From: Deltaproteobacteria bacterium
GTDB lineage: Bacteria; Desulfobacterota; DSM-4660; Desulfatiglandales; HGW-15
Assembly: GCA_030671095.1 (NCBI GenBank)
Contig: DAOVAK010000076.1
Span: 1 to 8,990, forward strand
DNA: 8,990 bases
Direction of reading: 5' to 3'
Shown here one piece after another: positions 4,619 to 8,990 of this stretch; position 1 is the stretch's first letter; each line of letters opens with the position of its first letter. The notes beneath the pieces were generated by a model that was not told the DNA's origin, did not search any database, and saw nothing but the letters and a program-made list of their open reading frames with translations. Both the position numbers and the translations under genes were made by a program.

Positions 4619-6388
4619 ATGAATAGAGTGGAAGAACTACGAAGGACCCTTTCCCGCATAGACGGCAGGGGATACAAGGCATACAAGGATCTGGAGGGTT
4701 CCTACGATTTTGGTCCGTTTTCCCTCCACGTGGACCATGTGCAGGGGGACCCTTTTGCCGCACCCTCAAAGGTAAGAGTGCGCGTTCCCATGACGCATGC
4801 AGCCCTTCCACCCTCCCTATTCTCCAACAAGGTGCGGCAGATGGCCTTCGAGGATTACCTGGCGCGGAAGGTCCAGAGCGCCATATACAGGGTTTCGGAA
4901 AGGGGAAGGGGAAGCGGAAAAAGCGCCTTAATTGATATTGACGCGGGGGGTCAAGAAGTCCTGGAACGCACGGCCTGCAAGGTGACTTCCCACTGGGTGG
5001 AAGCGCGTATTTACGTGGGGCTGCCCGCTGCGGGCAGAAGGGTTCTGGGGCGCCAGGCAGAGAAAATACTCTGTGACCAGATTCCAAAGATCGCTGAGCA
5101 GGGTCTTGTGTGGAAAAATCTCTCCCATGAACAGGCCAAGGCGTTTGCGGATTGTGTGGAGAACCAGGAATTCATTCGGGGTCAGTTGGAGGAACTGGGT
5201 CTGATCGCCTTTGTGGCAGACGGCGCTGTGCTGCCGCGTGAGAGCGGCAACAGCCAGAGACCCCTTGCTCAGAAAGAGGCCATCCCTTTTGAAAGCCCCG
5301 ATACCCTTCGCGTGACCTTTGATCTCCCCAATCCCGTACCCGGTAGATTGTCTCCCAGTAATAGAATCAGCGGGATGGGCATCCCCCGGGGCGTAAGCCT
5401 GATCGTGGGGGGCGGATACCACGGAAAATCAACCCTGCTCCAGGCCCTGGAGAGGGGTGTCTATCCACACATCCCAGGGGATGGCCGTGAATATGTGGTC
5501 ACCTGTCGGGATGCGGTGAAGATTCGGGCAGAGGATGGTCGCCGAATCGAACGGGTGGACATCAGCCCTTTCATAACCAATCTGCCGCGTGGATTGGACA
5601 CCAAGGGTTTTTGTACAGACAATGCGAGTGGAAGCACGAGCCAGGCGGCCAATATCGTGGAGGCCCTGGAGATGGGCGCCCAGGCCCTTCTCCTGGATGA
5701 GGACACCTCTGCCACCAACTTTATGGTGCGCGACGTGCGCATGCAGGCATTGGTTAACAAGGCGTTCGAGCCCATCACACCTTTCATTGAGCGGGTCCAC
5801 GAGATTCATGACCGTTTCGGCGTCTCCACAGTCCTGGTCATGGGAGGCTGCGGCGATTACTTTGAGGTGGCAGACACGGTCATCATGATGCGGGAGTATC
5901 TTCCACAGGACGTGACAGCAGAGGCAAGGCGGGTTGCAGACGAGCACGCCACGGGGCGGCGCATGGAGAGTAGTCCGTCTCTCGATTGGCAGCTTAGCCG
6001 TACCCCAGCCCCAGACAGCTTCGATCCCTCAAGGGGGAGGAAACGGGTCAAGGTGGATGCCAAGGCAAGAGATCAGATTCTATTTGGTACCCATATGATC
6101 GATCTGAGAGGTGTGGAGCAACTGGTGGACTTCAGTCAGACCCGGGCTGTAGGGCTTGCCATCCATCTTGCCGCCAGCCGCTTCATGGATGGCAAGAAGC
6201 CGCTGAAAGAGATACTGGATCAGCTTGATGTCCACTTAGATGCGAACGGACTCGATCTCCTGGACCCGTTCTATCGTTCCGAAAGGCACCCGGGCAGCTT
6301 TGCCCGTCCTCGCAAATTCGAGATCGCAGCGGCCATCAACCGACTTCGTGCCGTGCGCTTCCTCCAAAGAGCGTCCCTCAAAATTTAA
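4619..6388 (+). CDS. Predicted ABC-class ATPase, PF09818/MRB1590-like (589 aa)
   Basis: Stand-alone soluble ATPase of the ABC_ATPase family, found in bacteria and some eukaryotes (trypanosome MRB1590, an RNA-associated protein, is a relative). It has no membrane segments, so it is not a transporter. An N-terminal domain (about 1-240) precedes the ATP core. Walker A is GGGYHGKST (264-272), the signature-like SGSTSQAANIVEALEMG is at 337-353, and Walker B LLLDEDTSATNFM starts at 357 with Asp360/Glu361. The later VSTVLVMGGCGDYFEVADTVIMM would hold the switch/D-loop strand. A C-terminal domain (about 465-589) rich in Arg/Lys follows GRKRVKVDAK. The length is typical. The start ATG 4619 is 3 nt after the DUF72 stop, with purine-rich AGAGAAGAG upstream. 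Substrate and partner are unknown; RNA binding is inferred from the eukaryotic relative. Confidence 0.93.
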   Translation: MNRVEELRRTLSRIDGRGYKAYKDLEGSYDFGPFSLHVDHVQGDPFAAPSKVRVRVPMTHAALPPSLFSNKVRQMAFEDYLARKVQSAIYRVSERGRGSGKSALIDIDAGGQEVLERTACKVTSHWVEARIYVGLPAAGRRVLGRQAEKILCDQIPKIAEQGLVWKNLSHEQAKAFADCVENQEFIRGQLEELGLIAFVADGAVLPRESGNSQRPLAQKEAIPFESPDTLRVTFDLPNPVPGRLSPSNRISGMGIPRGVSLIVGGGYHGKSTLLQALERGVYPHIPGDGREYVVTCRDAVKIRAEDGRRIERVDISPFITNLPRGLDTKGFCTDNASGSTSQAANIVEALEMGAQALLLDEDTSATNFMVRDVRMQALVNKAFEPITPFIERVHEIHDRFGVSTVLVMGGCGDYFEVADTVIMMREYLPQDVTAEARRVADEHATGRRMESSPSLDWQLSRTPAPDSFDPSRGRKRVKVDAKARDQILFGTHMIDLRGVEQLVDFSQTRAVGLAIHLAASRFMDGKKPLKEILDQLDVHLDANGLDLLDPFYRSERHPGSFARPRKFEIAAAINRLRAVRFLQRASLKI

Positions 6389-7152
6389 AGCGTTATTCTA
6401 TAGCCCGGCTCCGGGATTATCACATTCACGGGACTTGACCTTTTTTTGAGTTCATAAATTCTATCCTTTGCCTGCCCTCGCACTTCCCTCTGTATATGCA
6501 CGAGGGCAATAAGAAATGCTTCACACCTTTTGGCCATATCAATGGATCCTGTGATGGTTCCATGCCCCGGGATTTCCGTTTCCATGTGGAAGGCCTCATG
6601 GATGATAAATTCGCTGTCCCGGGCCAGGGCCATACTTTCTGGAGTGGCCTTTCCATCACCGCTGTAATAGATTGACTTCCCCGCCACATCAATTCTAAGT
6701 GCGAGATTCATCTGGGAATGTGCGGTTTCAGCCGTTCGAAAGCTGAGTCCAAAGATCTCCATTCGCTTCTCGGGTTCCAACTCTATGAACCTGAGTGGAA
6801 ATGTTAACCTCTCGTAGAAACCGGGATAGGCAAGATCAAGGCATTTGCGAGTGAAGGATTCTATCCCCTTCTGCCCCAAAAGCATTAGTCCCTTATCACG
6901 GCCTTCCTCCCAAAACCGGACCAGTAAGGCTGGAATGCCGAAGCAGTGGTCAGCATGAAAATGGGAAACCCAGATGCCATCCAGTCTGTTCGCATCTGAT
7001 TCCTCCCTCCAGAACTGAGGTGGAGCGGTAAAGCCGCAATCCAGCAGGAATGTGGCCGGAGAGTCTCCTCCCTCGTAACGGATCAAAACGGACGTGTTAG
7101 GAAGCGCTTCATCAAACGCCTCACCAACTCCCAAGAAGATGACCTCAAGCAT
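6385..7152 (-). CDS. Metallo-beta-lactamase fold hydrolase, RNase Z-like (255 aa)
   Basis: Soluble two-zinc hydrolase of the MBL superfamily, closest in layout to RNase Z/arylsulfatase-like phosphodiesterases. It opens with LEVIFLGVGEAFDEALPNTS (family 'l..LGtg.a.p....ts') and FLLDCGF. The metal motif is HFHADH (64-69), preceded by IWVS. Further ligands are His145 in TAHS, Asp166 in YYSGDG and probably His197 in GHGTITG. It lacks an obvious long exosite arm, so tRNA 3'-end processing is uncertain, and another phosphodiester or ester may be the substrate. ATG 7152 has GGAGGT 3 nt upstream. Its stop overlaps the ATPase stop tail to tail by 4 nt. It diverges from the MFS gene. Confidence 0.88.
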   Translation of the reverse strand: MLEVIFLGVGEAFDEALPNTSVLIRYEGGDSPATFLLDCGFTAPPQFWREESDANRLDGIWVSHFHADHCFGIPALLVRFWEEGRDKGLMLLGQKGIESFTRKCLDLAYPGFYERLTFPLRFIELEPEKRMEIFGLSFRTAETAHSQMNLALRIDVAGKSIYYSGDGKATPESMALARDSEFIIHEAFHMETEIPGHGTITGSIDMAKRCEAFLIALVHIQREVRGQAKDRIYELKKRSSPVNVIIPEPGYRITL

Positions 7153-7196
7153 ATGACCTCCAAATTGCTTTAATGAACCGATCTACGCCTACACTA

Positions 7197-7223
7197 TTGA
7201 CAAAAATGCCCCATGGCTGTCAA
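7197..7223. repeat. TTGACA/TGTCAA inverted repeat in the divergent MBL-MFS gap
   Basis: TTGACA (7197-7202) and TGTCAA (7218-7223) are perfect inverse arms, with an inner GCC/GGC pair (7208-7210 and 7215-7217). Each arm equals a consensus -35 box reading inward to outward on opposite strands. Leftward, TTGACA is followed 16 nt later by the weak -10 GTCAAT (3 of 6), about 45-50 nt before the MBL ATG. The rightward -10 is poor. It may be an operator, a promoter or both. Confidence 0.38.
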
Positions 7224-7267
7224 GCAAACGCAAAGGGAACATCTAAGAATCTTTCGGGGTAATTCTC

Positions 7268-7298
7268 TTGACTCTGCTACCGCTTGCTAATAAGTAAT
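7268..7298 (+). promoter_or_regulatory. Weak candidate promoter for the MFS gene
   Basis: TTGACT (7268-7273, 5 of 6) precedes an AT-rich TAATAAGTAAT stretch (7288-7298), in which the best -10 is AGTAAT (7293-7298, 4 of 6) at a long 19-nt spacing. It is offered only as the best site I can find upstream of the transporter gene. Confidence 0.25.
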
Positions 7299-7380
7299 GT
7301 GCGACTTTCCCAGAAGAGGGTGAGTACGGCGTCATCCAATTCTGAGAGGAGCGCCAGATAAAAAGGAGATATTCAAGTTC

Positions 7381-8610
7381 GTGGCGTCTAATAAACCCAG
7401 ATTCTTTTATGGCTATGTGGTTGTTGTGGCTGCCTTTTTTATCCAACTCATGACATGGGGCATCAATAATAGTTATGGTGTATTTTTCAACCCATTACTT
7501 ACCGAGTTTGGCTGGCTGAGAGCCACCATCTCGGGCGCGGTCTCAATGAATTTCCTTGTACACGGCATTGTCAGCATCTTTATGGGTGGCCTAAACGACA
7601 GGTTTGGACCGCGGCTGATCATGACGGGCTGTGGCTTCTTTATGGGGCTGGGCTATTTACTCATGACCAGCGTTAATGCTGTCTGGCAGCTGTATTTGTT
7701 TTACGGGCTCATTGCCGGTGTTGGCTTAGGTGGTATGGATGTAATCATGCTATCCACGATAGCCAGGTGGTTCGAAAAAAAGCGGGGAACCATGACTGGG
7801 CTCATCAAAGCGGGTACAGGGGTCGGCATGCTGATCATGCCCATCTTCGTCACCTGGCTAATCACCACCTATGGCTGGCGCATCGCCTTTTCTGTACTGG
7901 GTATACTCATCCTCGTAATTATTATTTCGCTCTCTCAATTTCTGGTGCGTGATCCGGCCAAGAAGGGACTGTTGCCCGATAATGAAAGAGAAGCAAAGGT
8001 TAGCAAAATGGACTCGAGTGAGCGTGGATTGTCCTTTCAGGAGACAGTTCATACCAGGCAGTTCTGGACCGTTTGTGCTGTCTATTTTCTGATTCTCGCC
8101 TGTGTCTATACCATCCTATCGCACATTGTCCAACATGCCATAGATCTTGGAATCTCAGCCACGAGTGCGGCCAGTGTTCTGGCTACGATTGGAGGGGTGA
8201 GTATTGCGGGCAGATTTCTCATGGGAAGTGCTGGGGACAGGATCGGCAACAGGATGGCATTGCTCATTTGCCTTTTGTTCTTGCTGGTTGGACTCATCTG
8301 GCTGCAATTGGCCAAGACATTATGCATGTTCTATGTGTTCGCTGCTTTGTATGGTTTCGCACACGGGGGGTTTTTTGCCTTAGGTTCACCGCTCGTGGCC
8401 GGTTTATTTGGAACCAGATCACACGGCTTGATTTTTGGAATCGTTATATTCAGCAGCACCATTGGGGGTGCTATTGGTCCTATATTGGCCGGGCACATAT
8501 TTGATGTGACCATGAGTTATCAGACAGTCTTTTATATCCTGGCTGCACTGAGCATCATAGGTTTGATATTGACCGCATCACTAAAACCGCTCCGCCTGGA
8601 GGCTGGATGA
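7381..8610 (+). CDS. MFS transporter, oxalate/formate antiporter-like (OFA) (409 aa)
   Basis: Inner-membrane 12-helix carrier of the major facilitator superfamily, probably for a monocarboxylate or related organic anion. The N-terminus RFFYGYVVVVAAFFIQLMTWGI and NNSYGVFFNPLLTEFGW fit the OFA/monocarboxylate-porter subgroup ('fyGw.vv...f......g...sygvff.pl..efgw'). The motif A-like loop GGLNDRFGPR (69-78) lies between helices 2 and 3. The central cytoplasmic loop is about 190-228, rich in charge. A second half-copy motif reads GSAGDRIGNR, and the last helix ends near ASLKPLRL. The start is GTG 7381 with AAGGAG about 12 nt upstream, a long spacing; no in-frame ATG exists before residue 24, inside helix 1. 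The gene stands alone, so the substrate cannot be read from neighbours. Confidence 0.9.
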   Translation: MASNKPRFFYGYVVVVAAFFIQLMTWGINNSYGVFFNPLLTEFGWLRATISGAVSMNFLVHGIVSIFMGGLNDRFGPRLIMTGCGFFMGLGYLLMTSVNAVWQLYLFYGLIAGVGLGGMDVIMLSTIARWFEKKRGTMTGLIKAGTGVGMLIMPIFVTWLITTYGWRIAFSVLGILILVIIISLSQFLVRDPAKKGLLPDNEREAKVSKMDSSERGLSFQETVHTRQFWTVCAVYFLILACVYTILSHIVQHAIDLGISATSAASVLATIGGVSIAGRFLMGSAGDRIGNRMALLICLLFLLVGLIWLQLAKTLCMFYVFAALYGFAHGGFFALGSPLVAGLFGTRSHGLIFGIVIFSSTIGGAIGPILAGHIFDVTMSYQTVFYILAALSIIGLILTASLKPLRLEAG

Positions 8611-8612
8611 TA

Positions 8613-8646
8613 ATAAAAAAGGCAGGGCATCTTATTGCCCTACCTT
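8613..8646 (-). terminator. Rho-independent terminator for the leftward gene at the right edge
   Basis: On the minus strand AAGGTAGGGCA pairs with TGCCCTGCCTT around a 6-nt loop (8619-8646, one mismatch), followed by TTTTTTATT (8621-8613 overlap into the T tract). In the plus direction no U-tract follows, so it should mainly end the leftward transcript, although the stem may also slow read-through from the MFS gene. Confidence 0.8.
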
Positions 8647-8675
8647 CGCGATTTTCTACACGCACTGCAGGTCGT

Positions 8676-8990
8676 TTACCACTTTTTTTTCTTCACATGC
8701 TTTTCCCTTTTTTTCCGTTGGCCCGGCGGATATTTCTTCTTATGCTTATCAAAGTGAGCGTATGGCCTCTCTGAATCCAATTCAATCATCACATGGTCGC
8801 CCAACCGTACACGGAAACTGTGGGGCAATGAAGCGGACATCCTCCATTTATCTCCCCCCAGGTAAAAATAGACCTTTCTTGAGATGTCAAAGTAAACGTA
8901 CGTATCAGGATAGTAATGGTACGCATGCTTCGCTCTGTATCCATGGGCCGGTGCATGGGGTGGTGGACCGCCTTTTACAACAGGTCCGCC
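8676..8990 (-). CDS. Hypothetical His/Tyr-rich protein with Lys tail (C-terminal 104 residues)
   Basis: The frame is open from the right edge to TAA 8678-8676, so the N-terminus, perhaps with a signal peptide, is outside the window. Visible parts are a Pro/Gly/His-rich stretch (KGGPPPHAPAHGYRAKHAY), a compact section with VYFDISRKVYFYLGGDKWRM, SLPHSFRVRLGDHVMIELDS and RPYAHFDKHKKKYPPGQ, and a very basic tail (RKKREKHVKKKKW). It resembles hypothetical proteins I remember from deltaproteobacterial genomes, many predicted to be exported, but I can name no family or function. The codons read smoothly, and an intrinsic terminator follows 30 nt after the stop, which supports a real gene. Confidence 0.72.
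   Translation of the reverse strand, partial: GGPVVKGGPPPHAPAHGYRAKHAYHYYPDTYVYFDISRKVYFYLGGDKWRMSASLPHSFRVRLGDHVMIELDSERPYAHFDKHKKKYPPGQRKKREKHVKKKKW

Noticed and set aside
4563..5947. Long leftward frames (up to 174 aa) opposite the ABC-class ATPase
   Set aside because: They are antisense to a gene with clear Walker motifs, their products are Pro/Arg/Cys-rich without domains, and they have no plausible ribosome sites.
6404..6415. CCCGG/CCGGG stem near the ATPase stop as a terminator
   Set aside because: The loop would be only 2 nt, it lies inside the MBL coding sequence, and no T-tract follows on either strand.

Overview
The window reads as chromosomal DNA of an anaerobic bacterium. The clues are bacterial Shine-Dalgarno sites, two sigma70-like promoters, a rubrerythrin, and an oxalate/formate-type (OFA) MFS carrier. 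A deltaproteobacterial (Desulfobacterota-like) host is my guess from gene content alone; nothing here proves the taxon. I see no rRNA, tRNA, CRISPR array, transposase or phage gene.

Positions 1-3535 hold a leftward gene cluster driven from a good promoter at 3508-3535. In transcription order it carries a Host_attach (PF10116-like) protein, a 93-aa protein with a C-terminal Cys cluster, a VOC/glyoxalase-fold protein, a RimI-like GNAT acetyltransferase, the C-terminal remnant of an isochorismatase-family hydrolase, a rubrerythrin, a TIGR04076 protein, and protein-L-isoaspartate O-methyltransferase (cut by the window start). Peroxide reduction, isoaspartate repair and small-molecule or N-terminal modification suggest a maintenance/stress cluster. 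Whether it is one transcript is inferred from orientation and spacing.

Positions 3508-3651 are a back-to-back divergent promoter region. The rightward promoter abuts a near-perfect inverted repeat that looks like an operator. It leads into a rightward unit of a tiny ORF, a DUF72 (YecE-like) protein and a 589-aa ABC-class ATPase (PF09818 type). The first two overlap at ATGA, and the last two are 3 nt apart.

A leftward RNase Z-like metallo-beta-lactamase protein (6385-7152) converges on the ATPase, with the two stop codons overlapping. It diverges from a rightward 409-aa MFS transporter (7381-8610) across a 228-nt gap. A leftward gene for a His/Tyr-rich, Lys-tailed protein of unknown function enters from the right edge, and a leftward intrinsic terminator lies between it and the MFS gene.

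The most interesting points are the isochorismatase tail lying in frame directly behind the GNAT stop codon, the coupled tiny ORF/DUF72/ABC-ATPase unit with its promoter-operator, a rubrerythrin that seems to lack one iron-ligand Glu, and a 13-nt perfect match to the 16S rRNA 3' tail inside a small gene.
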